A stretch of 64,000 nucleotides of DNA. It comes from Planctomycetota bacterium (lineage in GTDB: Bacteria > Planctomycetota > UBA8742 > UBA2392). The stretch covers positions 496,001 to 560,000 of the forward strand of contig JABTUE010000001.1 of NCBI GenBank assembly GCA_015075515.1, written 5' to 3'. Below are positions 1 through 10,288 of this stretch, in pieces. The notes below the pieces were generated by a model. The model did no database searches, had not been told where the DNA came from, and was given only the letters and a program-made list of their open reading frames with translations. The translations under genes and the position numbers were made by a program. Numbering within the stretch: position 1 is the first letter of the stretch; each line of letters opens with the position of its first letter.

Positions 1-218
1 GCCTCGTCGCCGTTGGACATGGGGATCATGCTGTTCTGGACGATGGCGGGCATGTTGGAAAGCTTGACGGTCATGGCGCAGGTGCCGGCGTTGGCCGTGG
101 CGCACTGGGCGATGTTCGGAAACGGTGTGGGCACGGGCGGGGCCGGCGGCGCCGGAACCAGACACACGTCGGGCATGCCCATGCACATGCCGCCGGCGGT
201 ACAGGATGCTGGAAACAT
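1..218 (-). CDS. PAAR-like DUF4150 protein, C-terminal part beyond window
   Basis: The reading frame starts at ATG 218 after a good Shine-Dalgarno (GAAGGAG) and runs off the left edge, so only the first 72 residues are visible. They start MFPASCTAGGMCMGMPDVCL, followed by a short Pro-rich stretch and a PTPFPNIAQC segment, the typical opening of DUF4150 (PAAR-like) proteins. Such proteins are thought to cap the VgrG spike of type VI secretion systems and often carry a C-terminal toxin domain. That part lies outside the window, so whether this copy is a bare tip or an effector is unknown. It is the last visible gene of the T6SS locus, 36 nt after the DUF3540 gene. Confidence 0.85.
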   Translation of the reverse strand, partial: MFPASCTAGGMCMGMPDVCLVPAPPAPPVPTPFPNIAQCATANAGTCAMTVKLSNMPAIVQNSMIPMSNGDE

Positions 219-254
219 GGCGTTCTCCTTCTGTCGGTTGCCGTGAGCGGTGTC

Positions 255-785
255 CTAACCCAGGTAAATCTTGTCGCCGTCAAGCTTCACGTCTTCTTTG
301 GCCTTGACCAGAAAACGCTTGGCCGTGGTCTGGCTGATTTCGTCAATGTCCGTGCGCTCGCGGCCGGCGCGCACCTGCATCAGGCCGCGGATCCAGCGCC
401 AGGCGCTGTCGGCTTTTTCAATCACACTGCGGGCCAGCAGTTCCAGCTTGCCGGCGCGCAGACGCACGTTGGGACTGTGCAGTTCCAGCCCCTTGGCGGA
501 CTTGAGCGTGATTTCGCCGCGCGGGGCCGAAAACACCGCGTCGGCCGGAAACTGAAACTGCATGGCGCCGGCGGCCTTGAGCACGCCGATCACAAACCAC
601 TTGCCCTGCTGGCCGATTGCCAGCACAAGGTCGCCGCGCTGGGGCTGGTACGGAAAGGCCAGGGCGTTGCCGGCCCAGACTTCGCCCTCTTCGGTCAGCA
701 CGCGCACTTTCCCGGGCGCGGCATCGGTGACCGGGACCGGGCTCAGGCGCACGCTAAGCTGGCTGGTTACTTCCTGGGCTTCCAT
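255..785 (-). CDS. DUF3540 protein, T6SS spike accessory
   Basis: A 176-residue soluble protein with no signal peptide. The order of an N-terminal segment, a central small beta domain (residues about 25-75, with GDLVLAIGQQGKWFVIGVL) and a C-terminal VgrG-tail-like part (LHSPNVRLRAGKLELLARSV) matches DUF3540, a family found beside vgrG, DUF2169 and DUF4150 genes. The C-terminal residues resemble the repetitive beta structure that extends VgrG spikes, so a structural role between spike and PAAR-like tip is plausible but inferred. The start overlaps the end of the upstream pentapeptide-repeat gene by 19 nt, which suggests translational coupling. Confidence 0.8.
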   Translation of the reverse strand: MEAQEVTSQLSVRLSPVPVTDAAPGKVRVLTEEGEVWAGNALAFPYQPQRGDLVLAIGQQGKWFVIGVLKAAGAMQFQFPADAVFSAPRGEITLKSAKGLELHSPNVRLRAGKLELLARSVIEKADSAWRWIRGLMQVRAGRERTDIDEISQTTAKRFLVKAKEDVKLDGDKIYLG

Positions 786-2686
786 TGCTCGGCCTCCAGT
801 CTGTCCACATCCGTCCGTTTGAGCGTCTTGACGTTCGCGCCGTCAAAGCGGGCGCCGGTTTCGCGCGCGGCATGAAGCGTCGCGCCGGAAAGGTCGGCCC
901 CGGAAAAGTCCGCCAGTTCCACATTGGCGTGCTTGAGCATGGCGTGGTTCATGCGCGCGTTGCGGAAGCTGGCGGCCTGGGCGGCGGCTTCGTCCAGCAC
1001 GGTCTGGGTCAGCACCGCGTCGTCAAAGTTGGCCTTGGCCAGCACGGCCTTTTGCAGTTGCGCCATGTCCACGGTGGCACCGGCAAACTGGGCCTGGGTC
1101 AGATCCGCGCCCAGGAACACGGCGTGGGTGAGTCTGGCCTTGCGCAGGTTGATGCCGGCGCCCTTGGCCTCGACAAACAGGCTCTGGGTCAGGTCGCAGC
1201 CGGCCAGGTCGGCACCCTCGAGGTTGGCGCCGGTGAAGTCAGCGCGGGTCAGTGTGGCGCCGGGCAGCTTGACGCCGCGCAGGTCGCATTGGGCAAAGGC
1301 GCATTCGTTGGCCTGCACGCCGTCCAGAAGCGCGCCGGCCAGACTGACGCCGGTGAAGCTGGTCTTTTGCAGTTTTGCGCCGCGCAGGTCGGCGCCGGCA
1401 AGGCTGGCGCCGCTGAAGTTGGCGTTGACGATTTCACTGCCCTCGAACCGGGCTTCGGTCAATTCGGCACCGGCAAACGAGGTTCCGACCAGTTCGGCCT
1501 GGCGGAAGTCGGCTTTTTGCGCCTGGGCTTCGGCCAGGCTGGCGTCGTGCAGGGCGGCGCGTTCAAAGCGCGCGGCGCGCAGGTCACTGCCGCGGAAATC
1601 CACGCTGCGCAGGTCCCAGCCGGAAAAGTTGCGCTGGCGCAGGTCGGTGTCGGTGATCTTGGCGCCTTCCAGCGCCGCGCCCATCAGGTTGGTCTGGTCG
1701 AGCGTGCACTGGTGCAGGCTGGCGTTGCGCAGGTCACAGGCGGTGAAATCCAGCTTGTCCAGGATGCAGCCGCCAAAATCCGCGGCCTGCAGCAGCGTGG
1801 CGTCAAACGCGGCCCCGGCCAGCACCGCCCCGGCAAAGCGCGCGCCGTTGGCGTCAGCCTCGGCGAGTCTGGCGCCTGAAAGGTCGGCGCGGGTGAAGTC
1901 GGCCTTGACCAGTTGCGCGCCGGTGAAGTCGGCCCCGGCCAGACGGGCGTCGCTGAAATCACACGAGTGCAGGTTGCGTTTTGCCAGCGACAGGTTTTCC
2001 AGCCGCGCGCCGGAAAAGTGGCAGCCGGTCAGGCTCGGCGGCAGGGCCTGCACGCCGCGAAGGTCGGCCTGGTCAAAAAACGCGCCCTCAATGGTCGCGC
2101 CCTCGAACGTGGACTTGCCCAGACGCGAGGCCGAAAACAGCGTGCCCACCAGGCGCGCGCCGGCCAGGTTGGTTTCCAGCAGTGTCGAGCCCAGCACGCT
2201 GGTGCCCGTCAGGTCTGCACCGCGCAGGCTGGCGCCCGAAAGCACGCACTGGTCAAGCCCGCCGTCGGCAACCACGGCCTGGCTCAGGTCAGCGTCGCTG
2301 AGGTCCATGTCGGCCAGGCGCGCGCGGGCCATGTTGGCGCGCTTGAACTGGCTGCCCTTGGCCTTGCCGCTCATGAGAACGGCAGCGGTAAGGTTGGCGC
2401 CGGAAAAGTCAGCGCCCTCGAGCTTGACGGCACTGATCACGGCGCCGCGCAGGTCGGCGCCACGGAACACCGCACCGGAAAAGTCGGCGTTGAAACCCAC
2501 GGCGCCGGCCAGGTTGGCGCCGGTCAGGTTTGTGCCTTTCATTTTCACGGCGCTCAGGCGCAGGTCGGCCATCTGGGCGCCCGAAAGGTCAAGGCCGGAA
2601 AAGTCCACGTTGGAAAGCGTGCGCGAGGATGAAACCGCGGCTTCCCGTATGCGTTGCAGCGCCGATTGTTTGTCCAGTTTCGCCAT
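767..2686 (-). CDS. Giant pentapeptide-repeat protein in T6SS spike module
   Basis: A 639-residue protein built almost wholly of pentapeptide repeats of the A(D/N)LxG type from about residue 20 to 620, roughly 120 repeats. These should fold into one very long right-handed quadrilateral beta-helix. The frame stays open upstream, but ATG 2686 (MAKLDKQSALQRI) is chosen because it lies 2 nt after the stop of the DUF2169 gene. There is no signal peptide, TM segment or catalytic motif. Its place between a DUF2169 adaptor fusion and DUF3540/DUF4150 spike genes implies a T6SS role. It could be a spike extension, a scaffold or an effector (some pentapeptide-repeat proteins mimic DNA and bind gyrase). 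Which one cannot be told from sequence. Confidence 0.85.
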   Translation of the reverse strand: MAKLDKQSALQRIREAAVSSSRTLSNVDFSGLDLSGAQMADLRLSAVKMKGTNLTGANLAGAVGFNADFSGAVFRGADLRGAVISAVKLEGADFSGANLTAAVLMSGKAKGSQFKRANMARARLADMDLSDADLSQAVVADGGLDQCVLSGASLRGADLTGTSVLGSTLLETNLAGARLVGTLFSASRLGKSTFEGATIEGAFFDQADLRGVQALPPSLTGCHFSGARLENLSLAKRNLHSCDFSDARLAGADFTGAQLVKADFTRADLSGARLAEADANGARFAGAVLAGAAFDATLLQAADFGGCILDKLDFTACDLRNASLHQCTLDQTNLMGAALEGAKITDTDLRQRNFSGWDLRSVDFRGSDLRAARFERAALHDASLAEAQAQKADFRQAELVGTSFAGAELTEARFEGSEIVNANFSGASLAGADLRGAKLQKTSFTGVSLAGALLDGVQANECAFAQCDLRGVKLPGATLTRADFTGANLEGADLAGCDLTQSLFVEAKGAGINLRKARLTHAVFLGADLTQAQFAGATVDMAQLQKAVLAKANFDDAVLTQTVLDEAAAQAASFRNARMNHAMLKHANVELADFSGADLSGATLHAARETGARFDGANVKTLKRTDVDRLEAEQWKPRK

Positions 2687-2688
2687 GT

Positions 2689-4965
2689 CTATTTCGCCAG
2701 CAGCGTCATCTTGATGTTGGCCTGGCTCAAATCGGTGTTTTCCAGTTCCGCCTGGTGCGTGGCGCACTCGTACAGATTGCTGGCAATGAACGAAGCGCCC
2801 TTGAGATTGGCGCGCTCCAGGTTGGCCTGAAAGAAATCCGCGTTGCCGGCCTGGGCGCCCGCAAGGTTGGCCTTGCGCAGAAACGCGCGGCGCAGCGTGG
2901 CGCCGAACAGCACGGCCTTGTGCAGGTTGGCGCCCGAAAACAGCGCGTTGGCGCACCCGGCAAACCGGAAGCTGGCGCCCTGCAGGTTGGCGCGCTCAAA
3001 TGTGGCGTCGGCCAGTTCGGCCTCGTCGGCAACCAGGTTTTCCAGCCGGGCCTCTTCGGCACGCAGGTTCGGGGCCTGGGCTCCCTTGAGGTTCAGACCC
3101 TGTCCGCCGGCGCGCAGCAGCGTAGCCTTGGCCAGTTTGGCGCCGGCAAGGTCGGCACCGTCGAGTTTGGCCTGGGTAAAGTCGGCGCCGTCCAGAGCCG
3201 CGCCGGGCGCGGACAGTCTGGCGGCGTTGGCCTCGTAAAAGTTCGTGTCCGGCGCGGTTGCGGCCTTGAGGCTGGCAGAGCTCAGGTTGGCCTGAACGAA
3301 CACGGCTTGGGGGATTTCGGCCTTTTCGAAGTTTGCGCCGCCGGCGTTGGCCCGGGTGAAATCCGGCCGCTGCCCCTTGATGCCGGAGAGATTGGCGCCG
3401 CTCAGGTCAGCGTTGCCGAAGTTGGCGTATTCAACCTTGCAACCCGACAGGTTGGCGGCCTTGAGGCTGGCATTGCGGAAGTCGCAGTGGGTCAGGTCAG
3501 CGCCGGAAAGGTCCATGCCGTCCAGGTTCTGGCCGGAATGGTCGCGCGTGGGGGCAGTGTTGCCCTTGATGGCCAGCGCCAGAGCCGCGCCGGCCAGTGG
3601 CGCGGCCTTGGCGGCCGCGGCCAGGGCCTGCTGGATCAGCAGGTCGCCTTCAACCTGTTGCAGCGCCGGGTCGGACTGAAACTGATGGATTGCCTGATCC
3701 AGTGTCGGGGGCACGGGCTGGCCGGCCCTGACCAGCCGCGCCTTGAGCTCAAGCATCGAGGCCACCATCGGAGCAAAGCCCTCGAACACCCCCGGCGCCA
3801 GCGCGATCACCGCGCCCCTGGAGCGTTTGGTCATTTCGGCCTGCTGGGATTTGACCAGTTCCTGCATGGCCTCCAGCACGGCGTTGCCGGCCTCGGCGGG
3901 CAGGGCGCCCTCGGCGGGCGGCGGCGGCGCGACGGGCTCAACGGGCAGGGGCGGGTCTTCAAACCAGGGCAGGATCTGTTCGCGCGCGGCGGGTGTTGCG
4001 GCCAGCGGCTCGCTGAAGACCAGGAAATCTTCAATGTCCTCAAACTCCGACGCGCGGGTGTTCTGCACGCCGCGCCACACCAGCCGCATCAGCCCGGCGT
4101 CGGCGTCCACGTGCAGCGTGTCCAGATGCATCGGGACTTCGTGCAGTTCCAGCTTGCCCTCGTGGCGCAGGCGCACAAACACGCGCACGCGCAGGCCGGG
4201 CAGGGTACAGGTCTGTACCGGGATCTCGGGGTGCAGATTGGTCAGGGTGACGGTTTCGTCACCGCGCAGAAAACCTTCCAACTGCTGGTCTTCGGGTGCG
4301 GCGTTGAAATAGCCCCAGTCAAAGTCTGCCGGCAGGGCGGGCCAGCGCTCCTTGAGCCATTTTTTGTCGTAGCTGCCCATGCGGCCGGCGCGCTGTTTCC
4401 AGGTGCGGTCCAGCGGGCCGAAACCGGCGGGGTGTGGCTTGTCGCCAACACCCTTGATCAGTTTGCCGGGCAGCTCGATGTTCGGCAGAAGCGGTGACTT
4501 GAAGCCCTTGCCCACCGGGTTTTCGGCAAAGCCTTCGCCGCCAAAGGCGTTGCCCCAGTGCAGGGCGCAGCGCGTGAAGGGCTCGGGCTCACTCTGGCGG
4601 CTGAAGACCAGGCCCTTGTCCCAGTGGCGATTGCCAATCACGGCCAGTTCCCTGGCCCAGTTGCCAACCTGGAACTTCACCGGACAGGTGGTCACGGCCT
4701 TGCCGCCCGGCGCGTAACAGGTGCCGGTCAGCAACAGATCGGCCCGCGGCTTGAACAGGCCGAGGTCAGCCTCGTACAGCGGCGCGCCCGTGGTTTTGTC
4801 GCGGATGTCCCCCTCGATCTCGGGTTGTTTTTCCAGCGGTACCGCAACACCGCCGTGCACAAAGCGGAAACCGGCCTTGACCACACAGCTCACGCTGTGG
4901 GCAGGCCAGTTGACCTGCCCCAGCATGGGCGCGAACTTGAAGTCTGTGCGGTTGCGGACTTTCAT
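2689..4965 (-). CDS. DUF2169 adaptor fused to C-terminal pentapeptide repeats
   Basis: 758 residues. Residues 1 to about 330 match DUF2169 (start MKVRNRTDFKFAPMLGQVNW, with ALHWGNAFGGEGFAENPVG near 134-152). DUF2169 is known as a T6SS adaptor/chaperone family that loads cargo on VgrG, as in Agrobacterium VgrG2/Tde2. Residues about 331-480 form a Pro/Ala-rich then helical linker, and about 481-758 are pentapeptide repeats like those of the next gene. The gene begins 2 nt after the vgrG stop and ends 2 nt before the pentapeptide-repeat gene, so the three are surely co-expressed. The fused beta-helix suggests that the adaptor docks a similar beta-helical partner, which is an inference. Confidence 0.85.
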   Translation of the reverse strand: MKVRNRTDFKFAPMLGQVNWPAHSVSCVVKAGFRFVHGGVAVPLEKQPEIEGDIRDKTTGAPLYEADLGLFKPRADLLLTGTCYAPGGKAVTTCPVKFQVGNWARELAVIGNRHWDKGLVFSRQSEPEPFTRCALHWGNAFGGEGFAENPVGKGFKSPLLPNIELPGKLIKGVGDKPHPAGFGPLDRTWKQRAGRMGSYDKKWLKERWPALPADFDWGYFNAAPEDQQLEGFLRGDETVTLTNLHPEIPVQTCTLPGLRVRVFVRLRHEGKLELHEVPMHLDTLHVDADAGLMRLVWRGVQNTRASEFEDIEDFLVFSEPLAATPAAREQILPWFEDPPLPVEPVAPPPPAEGALPAEAGNAVLEAMQELVKSQQAEMTKRSRGAVIALAPGVFEGFAPMVASMLELKARLVRAGQPVPPTLDQAIHQFQSDPALQQVEGDLLIQQALAAAAKAAPLAGAALALAIKGNTAPTRDHSGQNLDGMDLSGADLTHCDFRNASLKAANLSGCKVEYANFGNADLSGANLSGIKGQRPDFTRANAGGANFEKAEIPQAVFVQANLSSASLKAATAPDTNFYEANAARLSAPGAALDGADFTQAKLDGADLAGAKLAKATLLRAGGQGLNLKGAQAPNLRAEEARLENLVADEAELADATFERANLQGASFRFAGCANALFSGANLHKAVLFGATLRRAFLRKANLAGAQAGNADFFQANLERANLKGASFIASNLYECATHQAELENTDLSQANIKMTLLAK

Positions 4966-4967
4966 GG

Positions 4968-7493
4968 CTACCCCGCCTGAACCATGGGTTTGGAGGTAAT
5001 GCCCGCCGCCGCAACCTTGAACTCGCCGGCACCGCTTTTGATCGTGATGCCCGCCGCGGCCAGTTCGATGGACGTGGTGGGGTTGACCTCAAGCTTGATG
5101 CTGCTTGAAGTGATCTCGATGTTCGGCGTGGGCGGGGCCGGGGGCGCGGGTACCGGCGCCGGCGGGGCCGGGGGCGCCTGGCCGCTGGCCTTGGCCTTGA
5201 TGCTGGCCACGGCACCGGCGGCCCAGGCCCGCATGCGCGAGGCAAAGCTGGGGTCGGACGGCGGCGCGGGTACACCCGCCTGAAGTTTGATGTTGCCCTG
5301 GCTGGTGACGCTGATCGCGCCCTTTGACTTCAGGTTGTAGGCGCCTTCGCAGTCCACGTCCTGGTCTTTTTTGATCGTCAGCTTGCGGCCGTCCAGGCAC
5401 ACCTCGATTGCCTTTTCTTTTTTGACCTTCATGCTGATGCCGAACTCGGCGCCGATTGTCAGGCCGGCCTTGATCGCGAAATCGGCGCCGCCGGAAATCG
5501 CGATCGCGCCGCTGGCGCGGAAGTCGGCCGTGGCGGCCAGAGAGATGCCGTAGGTGAGGCCGAGCTTGAGGCTGAACCATTCGCCGTGTTTGTATTCGGC
5601 GCACTGCTGGGTCCATGTCCAGTCGCTGTTGCCGGTGACTTTTTTGTTCTCGGCGCCTTCCACGCGCAGGTTGTAGTCACCCTTGACGTAGTGGTTGAAC
5701 TCGCCCTCGGTTTCCAGACGCATGCCGTCGGCGTGCTTGCATTCGTCGTGGTCGGGCTCGTCGGCGCTCTTGCCCAGGCGGATCTTGGTCTTGCCGTTGT
5801 CGGTTTCCAGAACGATGCGGTCTTCGCCGGATTTGCCGTCCAGCGTCAGCTTGTTCTTGGGCGTCTGCACCGTGACCTTTTCGCTGTCGGTGGTGGCGTC
5901 CATCTGGAACTTGGTCTTGTCGTCCTTGGTGTTGATCTGGACCTGGGTGGCGCCCTGGGTGTCGTCCATCAGGATCTGGGTGCCGCCGGGTGTCGCAATG
6001 CGGTTCTGGGTCTGGTTGGCGCTTGAAACCACCGCCGCGTTGTCGCCGTTGAACACCGCGCCGGTAATCACGGGCCGGTCGGGGTTGCCGTCAATGTGGG
6101 TAATCATCACCTCGCTGCCCTTGAGCAACGGAAAGTGCATGCCCTGGTTGGGGCCGGCATAGGGTTCCTGCTTGCGCACGTACTTGCTGGCCGTGCCGTT
6201 GCCGGTGCCGCTGCGGTCAAAACCGATCTGCACCTTGTAGCGTCCCTTGTCGTCCACCTGGGCGTAGGGCGTGGAGTTGCTGCCGCCGTCCACGGTGCCG
6301 TGCATGACGCCCTTGATCTCGGGCCATTTGGCCTTGCGCTCGGGCCGGAACTCGCGCGCCTTGGGGATAGCCACAAAGGTGTTGTGATAGCTGGCGCCGG
6401 CGGCGCCGCCGGTGCCAAGCGCCAGCGCCTGGGTGGCGTGGTGGGTGACTTCAACCAGCATGTACTCCTGGTTGAAGGCGCCGCGGAAATGCTCGTCCAG
6501 TTTGAACACCAGCCCGGCGCGGAAGCCGCGGCATTCGCTGCGGCCGGCAAACAGCTCCTGGCGCCAGGCCAGCGCCTGGGCGCGCACCTTGGCCAGTTTT
6601 TTGCCCTCGTCCTTGGTCGAGTAGTGGTTGTTGTACTCGTAGACGGTGCCGATGCCCTTGTCGTGCACCTTGTGGCTGCACAGCATGTCGGCCCTGGGGT
6701 TCTTCCAGTTGTAGTCCTTGAGCATCACCTCTTTGGGCAACTGGCTGACGCGGCAGGAAAAGTCGGTTACGACTTCTTCCTTGAACCAGTCGTCGCTGGC
6801 GGCCTCGGAGTCTCCGCCTTCCACCTGCTGGCCGTCGCTGTTGCGCGGCTTGTAGCGCAGGGTGCTTTCGCCGGCCATGCTGCCGTAGCCTTCTTTGGCG
6901 TCGGCCAGAACCAGCACTTCTTCTTCGTCATCCTGTTTGAAGTAGTAGTAGATGCCCTCGTGCTCGAGCCAGCGCGAGATGAAGTTCAGGTCGGATTCCT
7001 GGTACTGGGCCACGTATTCGCGCTTGGGGCCCTTGTCGGTCACGCGCGAAATGTCCACCTTCAGGTTGTAGCCGTACTTGGACGCGGTCAGGATTTCCTT
7101 GACCATATCCACAATGTGCACGTCCTGGAAAATCGCGCTGTTCTTGGTCAGGCCGGCCTTCCACAGCCCCGGCACCAGCACGGCACGGTACTTCACCCAT
7201 TCCAGTTCCTTGCCGACCTGTTCAAAGCTGGCCAGCCAGCCGTGAATCTTGAGCGTGGTGGAACTGTACGAGTCCGACCCGGAGGCCTTGACCGGCTGCT
7301 TGATATGGATGACGGCGCGTTCCTCCAGCAGCTTGGCAAAGTCCAGCGAGTCGTCCTGGCTGGCCAGTTCCAGCGTAAACGCATAGGGGGCGCTGACGTG
7401 TTCATGGCCGGTCAAGCCGGTAATCTGAAGGGCGTCGTCGGAGACGGCCTTTGAGGTAAAGCGCATGACCTGGTTGCTGGCGATGGTTGGCAT
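4968..7493 (-). CDS. vgrG: Type VI secretion spike protein VgrG (TssI)
   Basis: 841 residues. The N-terminal half is the phage gp27-like hub (FTLELASQDDSLDFAKLLEE, then YVAQYQESDLNFISRWLEHE), followed by the gp5-like OB fold (YKVQIGFDRSG, then LLKGSEVMITHIDGNPDRPV). About 350 C-terminal residues continue as beta-rich repeats with an Ala/Pro linker (about 760-785) and a last repeat block ending KPMVQAG. No lysozyme, toxin or other enzyme domain is evident in the extension, so it looks structural. VgrG trimers form the puncturing tip of the Hcp tube. Start ATG 7493 follows a strong AAGGAG site. The gene heads the spike module and is separated from clpV by 62 nt. Confidence 0.95.
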   Translation of the reverse strand: MPTIASNQVMRFTSKAVSDDALQITGLTGHEHVSAPYAFTLELASQDDSLDFAKLLEERAVIHIKQPVKASGSDSYSSTTLKIHGWLASFEQVGKELEWVKYRAVLVPGLWKAGLTKNSAIFQDVHIVDMVKEILTASKYGYNLKVDISRVTDKGPKREYVAQYQESDLNFISRWLEHEGIYYYFKQDDEEEVLVLADAKEGYGSMAGESTLRYKPRNSDGQQVEGGDSEAASDDWFKEEVVTDFSCRVSQLPKEVMLKDYNWKNPRADMLCSHKVHDKGIGTVYEYNNHYSTKDEGKKLAKVRAQALAWRQELFAGRSECRGFRAGLVFKLDEHFRGAFNQEYMLVEVTHHATQALALGTGGAAGASYHNTFVAIPKAREFRPERKAKWPEIKGVMHGTVDGGSNSTPYAQVDDKGRYKVQIGFDRSGTGNGTASKYVRKQEPYAGPNQGMHFPLLKGSEVMITHIDGNPDRPVITGAVFNGDNAAVVSSANQTQNRIATPGGTQILMDDTQGATQVQINTKDDKTKFQMDATTDSEKVTVQTPKNKLTLDGKSGEDRIVLETDNGKTKIRLGKSADEPDHDECKHADGMRLETEGEFNHYVKGDYNLRVEGAENKKVTGNSDWTWTQQCAEYKHGEWFSLKLGLTYGISLAATADFRASGAIAISGGADFAIKAGLTIGAEFGISMKVKKEKAIEVCLDGRKLTIKKDQDVDCEGAYNLKSKGAISVTSQGNIKLQAGVPAPPSDPSFASRMRAWAAGAVASIKAKASGQAPPAPPAPVPAPPAPPTPNIEITSSSIKLEVNPTTSIELAAAGITIKSGAGEFKVAAAGITSKPMVQAG

Positions 7494-7555
7494 GTCGTTG
7501 TCTCCTTGCGGCGGTACTGCGCTGTCCGGCCGGAGCGACCCGGCTCCCCCGTGGT

Positions 7556-10288
7556 CTAGGCCCCGAAGGTGAAGCGGAACTCCCCGTTGTCACCGATGCC
7601 GACGCTGAGACTGGCCGGCATCTGGCCCTCGCTCATTTTCTGCAGCAGTTGCGTGCTCATGGTGGGCAGCAGGTTGCCGCGGATGATGTGGTCAATGTTG
7701 CGCGCGCCGGTTTCAACTTCCTTGCAGCGGCCGGCAATCGCGTCGCGCACGCTGGGCTCGAACACCAGTTTCATGTCGTGGGTGGCGGCCATGCGCTTGA
7801 CGATCTTGGACAGCTTGAGATCGGTGATTTCCTTGAGTGTGGCCTCGTCAATGGTGAAGAACGGCACGATGCTCATGCGCGCCAGAAGCGCCGGCTTGAA
7901 GTGGGCCGACAGCGTGGGGCGAATCAGCTTGACCAGTTCTTCGGCGTCGGGACGTTCGCCGTCGGCGCAGGCCTCGGTAATGATGTCGGTGGCCAGGTTG
8001 CTGGTCAGGAAGATGACGGTGTTTTTGAAATCAATTTCGCGGCCTTCGCCGTCGTTGAGCATGCCTTTGTCAAACACCTGGTAGAACAGGTTCATCACAT
8101 CCAGGTCGGCCTTTTCCACTTCGTCCAGCAGCACCACCGAATAGGGACGCTGGCGCACGGCCTCGGTCAGCATGCCGCCTTCGCCGTAGCCGACGTAGCC
8201 CGGCGGGCTGCCGATCAGGCGGCTGACGGTGTGTTTTTCCTGGAACTCGGACATGTTGATCGTGGTCATGAAGCGTTCGCCGCCGAACAGCAGGTCGGCC
8301 ACGGCCAGCGCGGTTTCCGTCTTGCCCACGCCGCTGGGGCCCACGAACAGAAAGATGCCCATCGGCGCGTCGGGGTTGGCCAGACCGGCCTTGGCCGCGC
8401 GAATGCCGGTGGCAATCGCCTTCATCACGTGATCCTGGCCCTTCACGCGGCGGCGCAGTTCGTCTTCCATGCCAAGCAGACGGGCGGCCTGGTCGGAAAC
8501 CATGTTGCCCAGCGGAATGCCGGTCCAGTCGCTGACCACGCGTGAGACGACCTCGGCCGTGACCTCGATCGGCACCATCGGTTCCTTGCCCTGCACCTGG
8601 CGCAACTGGGCCATGGTGTTGTCGAACAGGGCCTGAAGTTCCTTGGGGTCATCGGGCAGGGCGGGTTCAGCCTTGAGCGCCTTGGTGTCCTTCCTGGCCA
8701 CCTTGGTGGCACCTTTCTTGCCTTCTTCCCTGGCCGGGGTATCGGTTTTTCTGGCGCCCGGAGCCTTGTCGCCCAGCAGCTTGTTGCGGATCGCCACGGC
8801 CTTATGGGCCAGTTCGCGTTCCTGTTGCCAGCGTTTGGCCAGGGCGTCGGCTTTGGCGCGGGTGTCCTGGATGCGGGCGTTGATCTCGGTGATCTGGTCG
8901 TTGTCCTGCGGGCCGCCGGTTTCAGCGTCGCGCTTGAGCGCGGCCAGGGTCCGTTCATCGGTCTGGATCGAACGCTCCAGGTCCTGCAGTTCGGGGGGCT
9001 TGCTGGAAAACGCCACGCGCACGCGGGCGGCGGCGGTGTCCACCAGATCAATGCCCTTGTCGGGCTGCTGGCGGCCGGCGATGTAGCGGGTGCCCAGTTC
9101 AGCCGCGGCCAGCAGGGCCTCGTCACGGATGATCACGCCGTGGGTCTTTTCATAGTTGGCGCGCAGCCCGCGCAGCATGGTGGCGGTCAGTTCAATGCCG
9201 GGCTCGTCCAGTTTGACCAGTTGAAAGCGGCGGGCCAGCGCGGCGTCTTTTTCGAAGTACTTCTTGTATTCGGCCCAGGTGGTGGCGGCGATTGTGCGCA
9301 GTTCGCCGCGGGCCAGCGCGGGTTTCAGCAATTGTCCGGCGTCGCCGGTTCCGGCGGCGCCGCCCGCGCCAATCAGCGTGTGTACCTCATCAATGAACAG
9401 CACGATCGGTTTGGGGCTGGACTTGATTTCCTGAATCACCGACTTGAGGCGGTTTTCAAACTCGCCCTTGACGCTGGCCCCGGCCTGCAGCAGGCCGATA
9501 TCCAGTCCGATCAGTTCGACATCGCGCAGCACTTCAGGCACGTCACCTTCAATGATGCGGATTGCCAGACCCTCGACCACGGCGGTCTTGCCCACGCCGG
9601 GTTCGCCCACGCAGATCGGGTTGTTCTTGCGGCGGCGGGCCAGGATGTCCACGATCAGCCGGATCTCACGGTCGCGTCCGAACACCGGGTCCAGTTCGCC
9701 CTTGCGGGCGCGTTCCGTGAAGTTCTGGCAGAACTTGGCCAGGGCGCCGTCGCCGGAAGGCGCGCCGGTCTGGCCGGGGGTGCCTTCGGCGCCTTTGGCG
9801 GCCGCGGCGGCGGTTTCGTAGCTGGCCTTGGTCAGCGCGTGAAAGTTCTTTTTGATTTCGCCGGGGCTGATCTCGGACAGTTGCTCAATGTAATCGCCGC
9901 CGGCCAGACGCGAGGCGTTGGCCACCAGCGCGTGCAGCAGGTTGCCGCTGCGGATTTCGGCCTGGCCGAAGTCCAGGCTGGCACTCAACCAGGCGTTCTG
10001 AAACCACGCCGACAGCAGCGGGCTGAACACGGGGCGGCCCTGGTTGCCGGTCTTGAGCCGGTCAATATCACGGGTCAGGGCTTTCTGCAGGCGCCCGACA
10101 TCCACGTTGAGTTTGCCCAGCATCTGCTGGGCGTCGGCGCTGGGATCTTCAATCAGCGCCTGAAGCATGTGTTCAACGGTGACCTCGTGGTTGGTGCGTG
10201 ACACGCAGTTTCCGGCCGCGGCCTCCAGGGCCTTGGTGCAGAAACGGTTCAGCTTGCCGACCAGCGCCTTGATTTCAACCTCTGCCAT
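7556..10288 (-). CDS. clpV: T6SS sheath-disassembly ATPase ClpV (TssH)
   Basis: 910-residue class II AAA+ protein that recycles contracted TssB/TssC sheaths in the cytoplasm. Visible parts are an N-terminal helical domain (1 to about 160), a first AAA module with Walker A GEPGVGKT and Walker [12 protein letters not shown], a middle coiled-coil region, and a second AAA module with [17 protein letters not shown] and the pore-loop/sensor stretch [13 protein letters not shown]. The middle region carries a Lys/Ala-rich insertion (about [19 protein letters not shown]) that looks low-complexity. The T6SS context separates it from housekeeping ClpB. Its start overlaps the end of tssG by 14 nt. Confidence 0.95.
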   Translation of the reverse strand: MAEVEIKALVGKLNRFCTKALEAAAGNCVSRTNHEVTVEHMLQALIEDPSADAQQMLGKLNVDVGRLQKALTRDIDRLKTGNQGRPVFSPLLSAWFQNAWLSASLDFGQAEIRSGNLLHALVANASRLAGGDYIEQLSEISPGEIKKNFHALTKASYETAAAAAKGAEGTPGQTGAPSGDGALAKFCQNFTERARKGELDPVFGRDREIRLIVDILARRRKNNPICVGEPGVGKTAVVEGLAIRIIEGDVPEVLRDVELIGLDIGLLQAGASVKGEFENRLKSVIQEIKSSPKPIVLFIDEVHTLIGAGGAAGTGDAGQLLKPALARGELRTIAATTWAEYKKYFEKDAALARRFQLVKLDEPGIELTATMLRGLRANYEKTHGVIIRDEALLAAAELGTRYIAGRQQPDKGIDLVDTAAARVRVAFSSKPPELQDLERSIQTDERTLAALKRDAETGGPQDNDQITEINARIQDTRAKADALAKRWQQERELAHKAVAIRNKLLGDKAPGARKTDTPAREEGKKGATKVARKDTKALKAEPALPDDPKELQALFDNTMAQLRQVQGKEPMVPIEVTAEVVSRVVSDWTGIPLGNMVSDQAARLLGMEDELRRRVKGQDHVMKAIATGIRAAKAGLANPDAPMGIFLFVGPSGVGKTETALAVADLLFGGERFMTTINMSEFQEKHTVSRLIGSPPGYVGYGEGGMLTEAVRQRPYSVVLLDEVEKADLDVMNLFYQVFDKGMLNDGEGREIDFKNTVIFLTSNLATDIITEACADGERPDAEELVKLIRPTLSAHFKPALLARMSIVPFFTIDEATLKEITDLKLSKIVKRMAATHDMKLVFEPSVRDAIAGRCKEVETGARNIDHIIRGNLLPTMSTQLLQKMSEGQMPASLSVGIGDNGEFRFTFGA

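Noticed and set aside
924-2714. Plus-strand open frames opposite the pentapeptide-repeat genes
   Set aside because: The products are low-complexity translations of the repeats read backwards. The minus strand gives the regular A(D/N)LxG pattern and proper gene spacing.
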